This document shows, piece after piece, positions 1 through 22,227 of a stretch of DNA of 64,000 bases. The notes below the pieces were generated by a model, which did no database searches, had not been told where the DNA came from, and saw only the letters and a program-made list of their open reading frames with translations. The position numbers were made by a program, and so were the translations under genes. How positions within the stretch are numbered: the first letter of the stretch is position 1; the number at the start of each line of letters is the position of its first letter. Origin of the DNA: Metaphire vulgaris (Eukaryota > Annelida > Clitellata > Crassiclitellata > Megascolecidae); the NCBI GenBank assembly GCA_018105865.1, contig CM030848.1, positions 14,318,809-14,382,808 of the forward strand, read 5' to 3'.

Positions 1-39
1 TTACGGATCCGTTAAGTACGTTATAACGAAGTTCAACTG

Positions 40-86
<47 letters not shown>
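1..86. repeat. MITE right end followed by (TA)n
   Basis: ACGTTATAACGAAGTTCAAC then TGTA is the right end of the 171-173 bp TA-flanked MITE; a (TA)n tract starts exactly at its terminal TA. Confidence 0.6.
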
Positions 87-89
<3 letters not shown>

Positions 90-99
90 GTGGCGTTCC

Positions 100-263
100 A
101 GGATTTTCTTGGTGGACCAACTGTACCAGAAGGGAATGAATTCAGCATGGAAGAGTCAAACCGTACTAGAATTGTCAATATATTCTGTCTCGAAATTTTT
201 CATTAGAGCTTTGCCGCTGAAATGCCACGAAAAATAATGAGCCAATTTGAAAGCAATGATGAT

Positions 264-307
<44 letters not shown>

Positions 308-527
308 AAGTCTTTCAGAAATCTATTCTCTGTTAGGTTTTATAGACCACAAAAATATTATAAAATTGATAGACCACAAAAATATTATAAAAAATTGGAC
401 ATTGACAAATGCAAGGACAGTGCTACAGTTGACTATAGATATGCAAAAATTCAGAAGAGTGATGAAACGAATTAAACGTCAGAGGGCAAGCAAACGTGAA
501 TCTGCTCTTCGACCTCTTTGGATGTAG
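100..527. repeat. Copy of the core repeat, split by a (TA)n microsatellite
   Basis: Contains CAAACCGTACTAGAATTG, GCCACGAAAAATAATGAGCC and TAGACCACAAAAATATTATA as in the 42.9 kb copy. The (TA)n array at 266-305 interrupts it. Apparent short ORFs here are repeat sequence. Confidence 0.6.
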
Positions 528-1574
528 ACTTCTGTCAATTTTACTCGTCCAAGATGTCGATGTGGCCTCCCTCCATTCTGGAACCCTGGCTACGCCAGGG
601 GCGCCCAGAATCAGTGTCAGATTAAAGAAAAATGTTCTAAATCGGTGACTTCCTGCATGTCTGTCTGTCTGTCTGCCTGTCTATCTACGTGTCTCTCTGT
701 CTCTCTTTCTCTTATATTTAATTAGCCTGTCAAGCGGTGCTACATAATGGTACACCGGTGGCCAAACATGGCGTTCATCTATGAAAATGGACATGTTCTC
801 TCTCAGCCGATGCCATTTCGATGCCTAAGTATACATATGCGAGATTATATAACACTTTCCGCCGGGGCAAAGGAGCCGGTGATAGGCGGTATCTAGGCCT
901 TACTCTAAGAGGCATTAGAGGCATTAGTTTTTAGGCAAATGCATCTTTCAGATGAAGAAAGTAAGCAAAGCAAGCAAGTAAGTCTATAGTCGGCCAGTTC
1001 TGTATCGCTGGTCATTTTTCTTAGGTCGGATATTCTGCAGGACACAGTTAATTATTCAGCCGGAATTAGTATTCATGGCAGGATCTCTCTTTTCGTTCCC
1101 CTCCTTCTCCTCCTCCTTCTCCTCCTCCTCCTCCTCCTCCTCCTCCTCCTCCTCCTTCGGCAAGTCATTCCCTCTGACGTCCGTCGTGGGTCCACAGGGG
1201 TACAGTTTCAAATATCGACCAGTTGTTTTCCGTCTTCGTTTTCGTCCGAAAGTCACGACTCGACACGTCGTCCGCTGAACCACTAGGCGCCAGTAAACCT
1301 TGCCAAAACGGCCGACAAACAAAAATTATAAAGTCATTCGCAGTATTTTGCACGAATTGTTTTTTTTAAAAATTCACCGGAAAATAGACCGACAAGTTTA
1401 AAAAAGGTAATCCGGAACCCCGGGTGTGGGGGGGATGCATCCCCAGCCGTCAACGTGGTGGAACCGTCATTGGGCCTAAGCATGATCAAATGGCGCTATA
1501 GAAGCTCAGGACTGGATAGACCTATAGCCCTAGCGGAGTTTCGTAATTGTCGGGAAAGACTGCATCCAAGTACA

Positions 1575-1634
<60 letters not shown>

Positions 1635-2130
1635 CCTCGTTATAACGGACTGGGCTATAACGTATATTAGATTATAGAGTACCGCAATGTAGCCACGAGG
1701 GAGGAAGCACTGGGGGCCGGGTCCTCCTCCCGCCCCCACCATATTCCGGATGGGAATAGTCGCGTGATTTGCGCAAAACCGCTGAAAATTTTTCCAGGGG
1801 GGGAGGAGTGAGAGGCAGCCAGAATGATTGGAAGAGATGTGTCAAGAACTCCGTGACGGCTTTGTTTGTTGCTTGTTAGTTTAGTGACTTTAGTCTATCG
1901 ATTGAAAAATAATGTCGATGTCCCCCCCCCCTACCCCTGCACCAAATAGTAGTCACTTGAGACTCTTCTCTCTTTGCAACCCAAGACGCTAATCTCACTG
2001 CATTAACGTCCATCGTGTTCATTGTCCTTGGCAGGTCGTTATTACAAGATGACGCGACGGCCATCTTGTGTGTTTGCATGCGAATCAATCACTCAGTGCG
2101 CATGCGTTCGACGTCCTTCGTCGGGTGAAA
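528..2130. other. No gene seen; repeats and simple tracts
   Basis: Holds a TCTG run at 660-690, a SINE-like segment (about 730-960), a CTC tract (1100-1155), a 58-bp (TA)n array at 1576-1633 inside a left-end MITE fragment, and C/G homopolymer patches. No coding exon could be supported. Confidence 0.6.
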
Positions 2131-2396
2131 TCACGTGACTTAGTGCTTTGAGAAAAAAGTAACTGTGTTGATCACATCGAAAACGTCTTCATTAATGCGT
2201 CCTGCATTGATTTTTCAATCGATGCACCGCCCCCCCCCCCCAACACACACAGAGAAGAAAAACTGGTTATAATTATATGACGTGATCGCAAATTTTTTGT
2301 CATCCATCGTTTCGCGTAAAAGTTTGTCTCATTTCCGACCGAAGAACTGACATTAGGGCGTCACGTGACTACTGGCGTCGTTCGAGGGTCACGTGA
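2131..2396. promoter_or_regulatory. Three TCACGTGA palindromes upstream of the GPCR
   Basis: The 8-base palindrome occurs at 2131-2138, 2361-2368 and 2389-2396, the last 120 bp before the ATG at 2516. It is the extended E-box bound by USF/MiT-type bHLH-ZIP factors in animals. A regulatory role is inferred from clustering and position. No TATA box is obvious here. A good splice acceptor (pyrimidine run then TTTCAG) ends at 2501, so an untranslated first exon may lie upstream. Confidence 0.45.
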
Positions 2397-2515
2397 TTTT
2401 AATTTTAAAGTCTGGAGCGGAAGTCGGCATCGTTTCGATCGATGTTTAAACTTTAAATCGAGGCATTTCGATTAGAAGTCGTTGTTTTTTTGCGATTTCA
2501 GAGCGAGTCCCAGGC

Positions 2516-3823
2516 ATGGATCTGGAGTATCCGACCAGCGCAAGCTTCTTCGATCATTCGACGGAGGAGGAGGGGGCTGGAGGAGGTGGAGGGTTATCTG
2601 GGCGGTCCGGAAAATCTCATCAACGCGTCCGTCGCGGTTCCGGTCTACCGGCACCGGAGGCTCAACTGTTCCGGATCGAATGCGTACACGGAAGACCTGT
2701 GCAATCCGCTGGTGCGAGGACTCCTGCGGATCGTGGACAGACTGGACGTCTATCTGCTTCCGGTCATCATCTTCGTCGGCGTCGTCGGGAATTTCCTGTC
2801 GTTCCTCGTCTTCTCCGGAACCTACCTGAAGCGCATGTCCAGCAGCGTCTACCTGGCCGCCCTGGCCGTCGCCGACCTCGTCTTCCTCGTCTTCGTGCTC
2901 ACCTCGTGGCTGGGCAACTTCTCCGTCGACCTGGTGCACGTCAACGGCTGGTGTCAGGTGTCCGTTTACGTGACGTACGTGGCCAGCTTCCTGTCCGTCT
3001 GGTACGTCGTCTGCTTCACCGTCGAACGGCACCTGATCGTCTGCTTCCCGCTCGACCGGCAGACGATCTGCCAGCGGCGACGGTCGAAGGTCGTCGTCGG
3101 CGTCCTGGCGGTCGTCGCCCTCGTCGCCTACAACTTCGCCCTGTGGACGTCGGAGGTCGACGACGCGTTCGGCCAGCCGCTGTGCGCCGTCCATCGCGCC
3201 CGGTTCTACCAGGTCGTCACGACCGTCAACAACGCCGACACGGTCGTGACGCTCGTCCTGCCGGCGATCGTCATCTCGGCCAGCAACGTCCGCATATCGT
3301 GCGCGCTGGCGAAGTTCCAGCGGACCCTGCACTGCGACGAGGCGGCGCGACGGGGGTCCCGTGCCGGTCGCGGAGCAGCGCCAGCGCCGCCGCCGCCGCC
3401 GCCCCCGCCGCCGCCGTCGGTCCGAACTCGTCCTATAACCGGCTGCAGATGCGCGTGACGAAGATGCTGCTCGTAGTTTCGAGCGTCTTCCTGCTGTGCA
3501 ACAGCCCGAGCCACGCCATCCGCGTCTACGCGTTCACACGCAGCGCCGTCGATCCCGACTACACGCCGTCGCGTAGGCTGCTGGTCGTTCAGCGGCTGGC
3601 CATGCTGCTCTACTACGCCGGATTTTCGGCCAACTTCGTCCTGTACAACATCTCCGGGGGACGGACGTTCCGTCGAGCGTTTCTGCACCTCTTCCGGTGC
3701 GTCGTCCATCGGGCGGTCGCCTTCTGTTCCCGCGTCGGTCGGTCGAGGAACGGGGCAGAGAGGCAACGGGCGAAGACGGTCGTCAGACTGAGAACCAGAG
3801 CACACGAATGCGCCTACAATTAG
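2516..3823 (+). CDS. Class A (rhodopsin-like) GPCR, probable neuropeptide receptor; reading frame interrupted twice
   Basis: Seven-helix receptor expected in the plasma membrane, coupling an extracellular ligand to G proteins. TM1-TM5 are read in the frame containing position 2598 and TM6-TM7 in the frame of the stop at 3821-3823. Visible marks: N-glycosylation sites NASV and NCSG in the N-terminus, TM2 LAALAVAD, a TM3 cysteine (GWC) and an ECL2 cysteine (QPLC) able to pair, and ERH in place of DRY (VCFTVERHLIVCFPL). TM6 reads FLLCNSPSHAIRVY, with N-S-P replacing the CWxP toggle, and TM7 ends NFVLYN instead of NPxxY; this pattern is seen in FMRFamide/myosuppressin-like receptors. The ATG at 2516 has a good context (GGCATGGA) but lies in the TM6-7 frame. 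One extra base in the G run at 2572-2576, and one missing base in the GCC tract at 3385-3416, would make a single ORF. GC3 is very high. It could be a sequencing artefact or a recent pseudogene; the ligand is unknown. Confidence 0.8.
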   Translation: MDLEYPTSASFFDHSTEEEGAGGGGGLSGRSGKSHQRVRRGSGLPAPEAQLFRIECVHGRPVQSAGARTPADRGQTGRLSASGHHLRRRRREFPVVPRLLRNLPEAHVQQRLPGRPGRRRPRLPRLRAHLVAGQLLRRPGARQRLVSGVRLRDVRGQLPVRLVRRLLHRRTAPDRLLPARPADDLPAATVEGRRRRPGGRRPRRLQLRPVDVGGRRRVRPAAVRRPSRPVLPGRHDRQQRRHGRDARPAGDRHLGQQRPHIVRAGEVPADPALRRGGATGVPCRSRSSASAAAAAAPAAAVGPNSSYNRLQMRVTKMLLVVSSVFLLCNSPSHAIRVYAFTRSAVDPDYTPSRRLLVVQRLAMLLYYAGFSANFVLYNISGGRTFRRAFLHLFRCVVHRAVAFCSRVGRSRNGAERQRAKTVVRLRTRAHECAYN

Positions 3824-3876
3824 GCCTCTGTCTGTCTGTCTGTCTATCTGTCTCTGTCTCTTTGTCCGTTTCTCAG

Positions 3877-3918
<42 letters not shown>

Positions 3919-4102
3919 GCTCTCTGTGTCTGCGTCTCTTTCAATCTATCACTCTTAACCCCTCTCAATCTCGCTCTCAATCTCTCTGGTTTTGTTTCTC
4001 ACTCTGTCCCTTTCTCTGTGTCTTGTGTCTTTCTGTCTGTCTGTCTCTGTCTCTGTGTCTGTCTGTCTGTCTGTCTCTGTCTGTCTGCCTCTGTCTGTCT
4101 GC

Positions 4103-4148
<46 letters not shown>

Positions 4149-4150
4149 CG
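3824..4150. repeat. TCTG/TC microsatellite directly after the GPCR stop
   Basis: Begins 8 bp after the stop at 3823 and runs with interruptions to 4146; it probably forms part of the 3' UTR. Peptides read through it are repeats. Confidence 0.85.
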
Positions 4151-4456
4151 GAGATTGAATTTGGTGCGCCATCGGCTGATGTCCTTACGATAATGATAGA
4201 GGCGCCACAGAAGTTGATTGATTGATTGTTTGTTTGATTGTCAGTCTGTCTGTCTAGGACTCTAGGTCTATCCATTCCACATACTTTGACAACATTCAAT
4301 CGACCGGCTGCAAATTAGAAACTCATTCCGAACTGAAACTGTCTCTGTCTGTCACAACCCGAGTCTTTTTATCTCGCACAAACACATTCTGTCTCCCAGA
4401 TTGAATTTAGGAGAAATTCGACGGAAAAAGCAAACGAAATGACAGCCAGTTCCTGG

Positions 4457-4640
4457 CAGTGGCGGCTCCACCGGGGGCAGGGGCCCGTGCTCCCTATTGA
4501 GTGCCTGCCCCCCCAGTGGCCCCCTGTTGGGACCCTATACTTAATGCTACATACATTAAACAACAGATGGTTGGCCTCTCATGATTAGAAGTTGCCACCC
4601 CAACAGCCCCCCCACTTGCCAAATCCTAGAGCCGCCACTG
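4457..4640 (-). mobile_element. hAT-like MITE, CAGTGGCGGCTC family, exact 8-bp TSD
   Basis: Terminal repeats CAGTGGCGGCTCCA and TAGAGCCGCCACTG. The target duplication GTTCCTGG at 4449-4456 and 4641-4648 is perfect. No ORF. Confidence 0.88.
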
Positions 4641-4929
4641 GTTCCTGGTACTGTAGACCGTTCTCGCGCAGAAGACTGTCTTCACCACCCTATCCACGGG
4701 GTGAGGGCCAGGGCCCCCTCATTTGCTACAGATTGTGACAGTTTATACGTTCGGCCAGTCAAATGTTTCTTTTAAAAAAGCGATTTGAACAGCTCGCTAT
4801 TGAGTTGAACCAGTAAAATAATTTTTGATTTTTAGTCCTTGTCGGATTTGTTCACCTGTTTGTCTCTCTAGTACCCTCTGTATTTTGTATTCGTATGTTG
4901 CTACGTGTACCTCTAGATATGCCTGCCTG

Positions 4930-5100
4930 CAGTGGCGGTTCCAAGAACTCTTGGTGGGGGGGGGTGCAGTGAATTTTTAGAAAGATGGCGACTTGTAGGG
5001 GGCTTGGTGAAGCCTGAAAAAGACCAACAAGCAAAAAGGTCGGTGGGGGGGGGGTTAAGGGGGTTCAACAGTCATCATCCCCAACGTGGAACCGCCCCTG
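4930..5100. mobile_element. hAT-like MITE, CAGTGGCGGTTCCA variant
   Basis: Ends CAGTGGCGGTTCCA and TGGAACCGCCCCTG; flanks CCTGCCTG and CCTGCGTC are similar but not identical. Contains a variant of the CAAGCAAAAAGGTC box. Confidence 0.65.
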
Positions 5101-5656
5101 CCTGCGTCTGTCTATCTCGAATATTTCTTAGCGGTTGGCGTCTAATCTGCTTTCGATCGGTGACCCAGGAGTGCAAATTCTCTTAGATTCCATCTAATGA
5201 TACAGTATCCGGCACTGTCTGCTGAAGCCTGAAGCTGTAATCACACGTGATCTTGGCTGGCTACAGAGAGCGCGATAAGCAAGCGGTCTTCCTTGTTAGC
5301 TGGGACTAATTCCTGTCTCGACTACAGCCCCCTGCATCACCACCCGGGGGCCCCAAAACCACCTGGACGCATAATTGGATACTTAGGCTATCTTGACGTG
5401 CATGGATGCGGCGAAAAGCACTGGAAATGATTTGTCGAGAAATGCTTGAAAAGATTCCTCCCAGCTAGATCTTTGATAATGCGAATAAGCCCTTCTATTT
5501 GGGAAAAATAATATTATTAACTGCAGCAGCAATAACAATAATAGATGGGTTTTCAGCGAACATTTTTCAGCGGTTTTGATCTCATTTCATGCATCCAATT
5601 GCGGCTTCTTTATTCTATTTATCGTTTTTTCATAAAAAGTTGACTTCACACAGCAG

Positions 5657-5983
5657 CAGTGGCGTAGCAGCCAAGGAGAGTGAGGGAGGGTTAAGTCCCC
5701 ACCCCCGCTTGGTCGGTCGACAAATTTGTTTTGCATATTATTATTCTGCGGGCTGAGGGGGTGTCAAAATCGGGTTTAAGGTAGCAAAAAGAAAATCGAG
5801 AGGCAAAAAATGTGCTCATATAACTACTATAACTTAACCGAGCGAAATAATGAGTGGGCGACCTTTTTGTGTTTTTTGTGTTTTTTTGCTTGTCAGGATT
5901 TTCCGAAGTATGTATTGTTCGAAGTTGGGGAATGGTCGTTTGTAACCCTTCACCCTCTTCGGAAAATCCTGGCTACGCCACTG
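5657..5983. mobile_element. hAT-like MITE, CAGTGGCGTAGC family
   Basis: Ends CAGTGGCGTAGCAGCCA and TGGCTACGCCACTG. Holds an inverted TGACAAGCAAAAA box at about 5884-5896. A related internal block is at 42395-42540. Confidence 0.7.
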
Positions 5984-6249
5984 CACATCCACGCACAGCG
6001 ACCGAAACAACCAATGGGCCTTTTTGTCTAAATAGGAAAATAAGTAAGTAAAACTTCGTGACTTTATATAGCGCTTTAGGATTTAGTACCGCAGTAGCTG
6101 ATCGAACCTAGTCTAATCTTAAAGTTAAACTTCTATAGCGCCACTCCATAGTGCACAGAAGTCTCCGCCGATGGCACACCGGATCAAAATCATTCAAGAT
6201 CCAGGCCAAGTCCAGTGTATCCAGCCGGACAACCAGGTGACAGTATTTG

Positions 6250-6287
<38 letters not shown>

Positions 6288-6697
6288 CGAAATTTCTATA
6301 GCGCTGCCCAGAAGCTTGGCGCATTTCACCAGCGCTCAATCCGTAATCCGTAGTCCGTGGTGGTCAAGGTTGTAGATCCAGGTAGATCCAGGTTGGCAGT
6401 CCCAGGAGAGTAGGATGGTGGATATTAACCGTTTCAAAAAGATTGGGTTTACGCCAGCGATAGACAATTATTATCGAAAAGCAATTGGGTTTTGGGACGC
6501 CCGATGACATTATTTTTGCCGAATCGGACGCCTGGTGAGTGCATTTGGTATTAAATCTATGGATTTTCGCAGTCAATTCCCCAGATGGCGCTTGAATATC
6601 AAAAGTCAATAAATCAATCAATCAATCAATCAAATATGAGACTTCTTTAGCGCCATTTTCTTATTCACTGGCTACATCCGTTGACCACCCACACAGC

Positions 6698-6799
<102 letters not shown>

Positions 6800-7647
6800 A
6801 AGGACGGAGGATGGGTGACGGAAGGAGATGAAGAGAGGAAAAATAGGGGTCACAAATTTGAGTGCCTATTACTGACGAGGGTCGTATAAAAATATATATA
6901 TATATATATACAGCATGACGTCATGTACACATAGTCGTTGATGAGACCTTCAATTCAATTGACCTCCCTGTGGTATCGTCGCTGTTAAGAAGGAAGCTGT
7001 CGGCGACCGACTTCACTGTTCACGGTCTCGGCTTATGACGGCCAGCGCCCAACGCATTTCATTACGCCTTTGTCTCTTCCTATAATGCGTCTTCTGTTGC
7101 TGATTTCTAATGTATAGCCACCATTATTTGTATTGTCAATATAGACACACTAATACGGTGGAAAGTGACGGATTTTTCTAGTCCAATGACATCACTGCTA
7201 AGCGTTTGAGGGTGCTAAGTAGAAATCTGGGTGAAATATCGACATGAAATTTTGGGTCGCCAAGGTATTTTTTCGAAATTTGAGCGAAAATTTGTGGTGT
7301 CGTAGGGTTTTCATATTTGCACCGATTGAAGCCCAGTCGATGCCTACAAGGAATCTGGACCCGCATTTTGGATATATATCACTTTAAACGGTTTAAAAAT
7401 CTATACAATGTATTTTCTATCGCCCCCCATCGTCTTCGTGTGCTTTCAGGGAGAGGCCTATCTCGGCGGAATCCAAGTCCCCCCCCCCGGATCACTTGGC
7501 GGTCCCCGTCTTCACAGCCCGGCATAAGCGGATCTAGGGTATTCGGCGCCCTGGGACAAAGTGAACAACTGACAAGCAAAAAAGGTCCTCACATCGTTTT
7601 CGGCGCCAAAACTACAAAACTACAGAAGCATTGATGGCAGCGTTTTT

Positions 7648-7938
7648 GACAGGCAAGTGAAGAGGACCTTGTAATCACGTTTTTCAAAAGTTTTGTAGTT
7701 TTGTATATCAAAAGTTCTTGGCATTCAGAATTTTCTCTGTGGCATTATTGACATTTTTCAGAGAATGTATTGGCAGAGAGGTGTGACTAGCTAGCACTTT
7801 GATAGGCAAGTGAAGAGGACCTAGGAATCAAGTTTTTCGAAAAATTAGGCCACTATCTCTTGTATATCAAAAGTGCTTGACATTTAGAATTTTGCCTGTG
7901 GTATTCTGTATTGCGTTAATTTGACATTTTTAAACTAC
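7648..7938. repeat. Two tandem units of the TGACAGGCAAGTGAAG repeat
   Basis: Units begin at about 7648 and 7800 (spacing about 152 bp), each with AGGCAAGTGAAGAGG and TATATCAAAAGT(T/G)CTTG. The CAGAGGCGG MITE follows directly. Confidence 0.65.
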
Positions 7939-8203
7939 CAGAGGCGGATCTAGGGTATTCGGCGCCCGGGGACAAAGTGTACGTTGGCGCCCCTAACAAC
8001 TGACAAGCAAAAAAGGTCATCACATCGTTTTCGGCGCCCCTCAACTCTCTCTTCATATAGTGCTGACGAGGAAAAAATGTCATCGCAAGTGTTTCTTCTA
8101 CTTTATTGTGCATTTCACTTACCCAAACATCCAATTTTGGCGCCCCTCACCTCGGCGCCCGGGGACATGTGTACCCCCCCGCCCTCCCCTAGATCCGCCT
8201 CTG
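7939..8203. mobile_element. hAT-like MITE, CAGAGGCGGATCTAGGG family
   Basis: Ends CAGAGGCGGATCTAGGG and CCTAGATCCGCCTCTG. The left flank TAAACTAC is missing on the right but is present beside the copy at 61593. Confidence 0.8.
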
Positions 8204-8937
8204 CAGCCCAGACCCCCTCTCCAAGCTCTTCGCTCTGTTCCACACCCCTCCCCCTCACGAGAACGACCGGTCTTTTGATATTCAAAAGACGGCCGATGTC
8301 AATTCCTTCGTTTTTCCACTCTCCACTGTTTCACCATTTTATGTCCTTCGTTTATCGTAGCCTATAGGCCTACTATCCCATTTTCGCTCCCCTTCTTTCC
8401 CTCTTTCCTCCTTTCCTTCTTTTCCTCTTTTCCTCCATTCGCATGAAACCAATACTCGACATTTGAAAAACCACAGGGTGTTTGAAACTTTCTCAGCCAC
8501 AAAATTATACACCTCCACAAGAGGTAAGGGCAGCTTAAAATCCGAGGTTTCGAGTTTCATCCTTCACTTGGGCGGTCGACCCTCCTCCACCCATCGTTTA
8601 AATCCATTCACCCCAGAAAATCGAGTATTCCGTTAACCCTTCAAGCATTCAAATATTTCTGATTATTAAATCAAAATATACAGTATTTTATCGATTGAGT
8701 CCATTAAATTATCGCGTCAGCCTGTCTGCAACCTGTCTGTCTATCTGTCTGTCTGTCTGTCTGCCAGTCTAGATTCCTTTGTGACTGTCTCGTTGTCCGT
8801 CTAGTAGTCTGTCTTCCTGTCTGTCGTTGTCTTAGCAGTTTGCTTCTTTCGTTTTTTCGTATCGTTGTTCGTAAGGGATTTTCGAAACAACCGGACCTTG
8901 TCGCTGTTGGAAGTTGACTCAATACAGCTGCGCTAAA

Positions 8938-8972
<35 letters not shown>

Positions 8973-9357
8973 CGCTGAAACTGCATCGGCATTGCATACG
9001 ACGCAGTTACGCGATCGCCTGTTATAGTTTTATTCATTTTCTATCATTTCTTCTAAAAACCCGTTTTCAAATCTAAAGAGAAAGCCCAGCTCATCAAACG
9101 AGTGGTAAACAGATCAAAAGTAGATTAATATCGAAATAAACGAATACATTTTTCATCAGTTTTCAAATCTCCGTCGAGGAATTTTACAAGAGCACGTCTT
9201 CAAAGACAAACAAGAGTAAAAACAAGATCGCAGGAGTAGACCTATAATGTCTTGGCTTAGGCTGGTGCGCCCTTTAGCAAATGGGCAAAAGCGACGGAAA
9301 CCCTGGTATAGCCTAGTATGAGTCAACTCTTCGCCAGGTCCGAAGTCTCAGACTGGA

Positions 9358-19768
<10,411 letters not shown>

Positions 19769-19881
19769 GTCGCGTGCGTCGCATTCGCTAGGCGCGTCTT
19801 TCATCGTTCGAAAACATTCGCTAGATGGCCGGCCGGCCGACTGGCTGGCGCTGAAGCTATTGGCATCGTTGTGTTAATTTA

Positions 19882-20253
19882 GGGGTCATCCATAAATGAC
19901 GTCACGCGATTTTGGCAGGTTCTTGGCCCCCGCCCCCACCCGACAACCCCGTCATCTTATCGTCATTCCAATGTGAAAATTATTGTTTCGTTTGAAAATA
20001 TTCACTATAATTATTATAGTTGAAACAATATTTGAGAAACTTTTTAAAATTCTTTTTTAAAATGATGTATGATAATTATAAGAGTATAATACGTTCAATT
20101 TCGCGGCAACATAGCATTGCGGTATTAATAAAAATATTTAGTATTATGTGACGTCACATTTCTGGAAACCCCCTTCTCCCCAGTCGTCACACATCGTCAC
20201 AAATGTTTGAACCTCCTCTCCCTAAGTGCGTGACGTCATTTATGGATGGTCCC
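19882..20253. mobile_element. PIF/Harbinger-like MITE with TTA duplication
   Basis: Inverted ends GGGGTCATCCATAAATGACG and its near-complement ending at 20253; TTA at 19879-19881 and 20254-20256. Carries a possible AATAAA (20127-20132) for stomatin. Confidence 0.75.
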
Positions 20254-20599
20254 TTAATGATTAAGACTTGTTGGGTATGTATCTGGGATTCTTTTCGAAC
20301 ATTTAGGCCTATAATGTCATTTCTATGCAATGCTACTGCGAATTTCCAGGAATTGTTTGACTTTCGTGGGGGGGGGGTTTGTGCCCCATTTATAAGAGTT
20401 TCGAGTTATCTCTTGTTTTGCACCCCCTGGAAAATGTTTTAATTTCTTTGTCACAAGACCCTGTCTTGCACCCCACTGGAAAATTTTCTGCGGACGCCCA
20501 TGCCATCGATTGATACCCTCGGGTATTAGAAATGGTGCTACAGTAGTGCATAATTATTACTTTCTCCTACTATAGACTCCTAGACCCACGTTTTACCTC

Positions 20600-20760
20600 G
20601 CAGCTTAACGCTGCTCTTTTTATCACCGTCCTCTAGCGAATAAGGATGAGTCGGTCTTCTGCGGGAATTGAACTCGCGACCTTCTGCTCCATCTTCCAGC
20701 GTTGTTACCACTCTGCTGACACCCCGCCCTATAGGCCTATACAGCACTTTAATCAGTCGC
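20600..20760 (-). mobile_element. tRNA-derived SINE, Leu/Ser-like head
   Basis: On - the segment 20735-20640 holds GTGTCAGCAGAGTGGTAAC (box A type) and GAGTTCAATTCCCG (box B type), as in class II tRNAs. The rest is not tRNA-like. Lies between stomatin and Neverland. Confidence 0.55.
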
Positions 20761-21243
20761 AAATAGGCAAGGGAGGAATTCCTATACATGAGAAATAAAT
20801 AATCAACAACGTGGCTTATTTTCGAGACAAGTAAACATCAAATTGACAAATAGCCGTCCCTTCAGCTTTTCTGCGCCGTATACGGACCCATGCTATTCAT
20901 CATTCCTACTATAGCAATGGACCCACGCCAAGCAGGGTGAGGGGGGGGGGTAGAATCCTACTATGACCACGGTTACGCTCTAGCTACTTCATACACACAC
21001 ACACAAACGCACACACCACCACCACCGAAATGATATACAGATATCCTCTCCTCCATTAGTTGTCCCAGTTTTTGAAGATACATTAAAAACTACGTACATT
21101 TAAAAATAGACGTCTTGATGTCAAAAGTTATAGATCTGTTTGATGCAAAAACTAAATAGCAAGTCAACCTTGATACTTTTCTTAGATACGGAAGATAAAA
21201 GAAAGTTTCAAGTTTCCCTTTTTTTAAAACTGGTACTGAAACG

Positions 21244-21277
<34 letters not shown>

Positions 21278-21381
21278 AGATCACCCCACTGCTTCACCCC
21301 TACGAGAAACGTTTCAGGCTTGCAGCATGCATGGTCTGATGTTCCAAAACTTTTAACATTTACTGGACAACGGCTTAATAA

Positions 21382-21723
21382 GGGGTCGTCCACAAAGTAC
21401 GTCACTCTTTTTTCTTGACAAACGTTACTCTTCCCCTTGTCACAACCCGTCACGAATCTCGGATCCCTCGCTCCCTTAAAGCGTCGTCCATAAATTGGGT
21501 AACACGGGTTCTCTATTTTAAAAATTCGAGTATCTCGTTCAATTTCCAGCAGCGAAACATAGAGATATTCAAATTCCGGGCAATGACGACAAATGTAATT
21601 GAGAATTTAAAATTGCATGTATCTAGCATACTATAATTACTATACACCAGTGTTATTTTCTATGAGAATACATACATAAGAAGACAAAGTAAAATGTTAC
21701 CATATATTTCCGGTTATATATAT

Positions 21724-21793
<70 letters not shown>

Positions 21794-21875
21794 GTGTGAC
21801 GTCACATGTGATCTTTACCTCATCCCGTCACAAATTGTCACACTTCTTTAACCTCCGTACTTTATGGACGGCCCC
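21382..21875. mobile_element. PIF/Harbinger-like MITE with TAA duplication
   Basis: Ends GGGGTCGTCCACAAAGTACG and CGTACTTTATGGACGGCCCC; TAA on both sides. A 74-bp (TA)n array lies inside. Same family as 19882-20253. Confidence 0.75.
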
Positions 21876-22183
21876 TAATTAATCATATATGATGATGGTT
21901 AATGAATGAAGCAGCCACTGTAGTATGAAACACAGACTGGAAACTTTATCGAAACCTGTATTATTAGTCAGTCAAATCTATTTAAACATATAGTGAAAGT
22001 CATGAATAGTGTCAGTGCTAAATTTAAATGTTAGATTAACTAAAAGAAATTCTGGTTCATACGCTTAACATAAATACTGATTAAAAACTAATTCATAATC
22101 GCATTAACACTTTTTATTCCAGGCAAATGTAATTTTTTCGCAGTAAATTTTCAAAACATTTCCATAGCAATCATATACAAGCA

Positions 22184-22227
<44 letters not shown>

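Noticed and set aside
2472..3332. 286-codon antisense ORF over the GPCR
   Set aside because: It mirrors the GC-rich GPCR; its peptide is low-complexity and charged with no family resemblance, while the sense frame has clear helices and motifs.
3206..3805. 199-codon antisense ORF over GPCR TM5-TM7
   Set aside because: Shadow of the sense coding sequence; poly-Gly run comes from the GCC tract.
20640..20735. Possible tRNA gene on -
   Set aside because: Box A and box B are present but acceptor stem and anticodon arm do not pair convincingly; called a SINE head.
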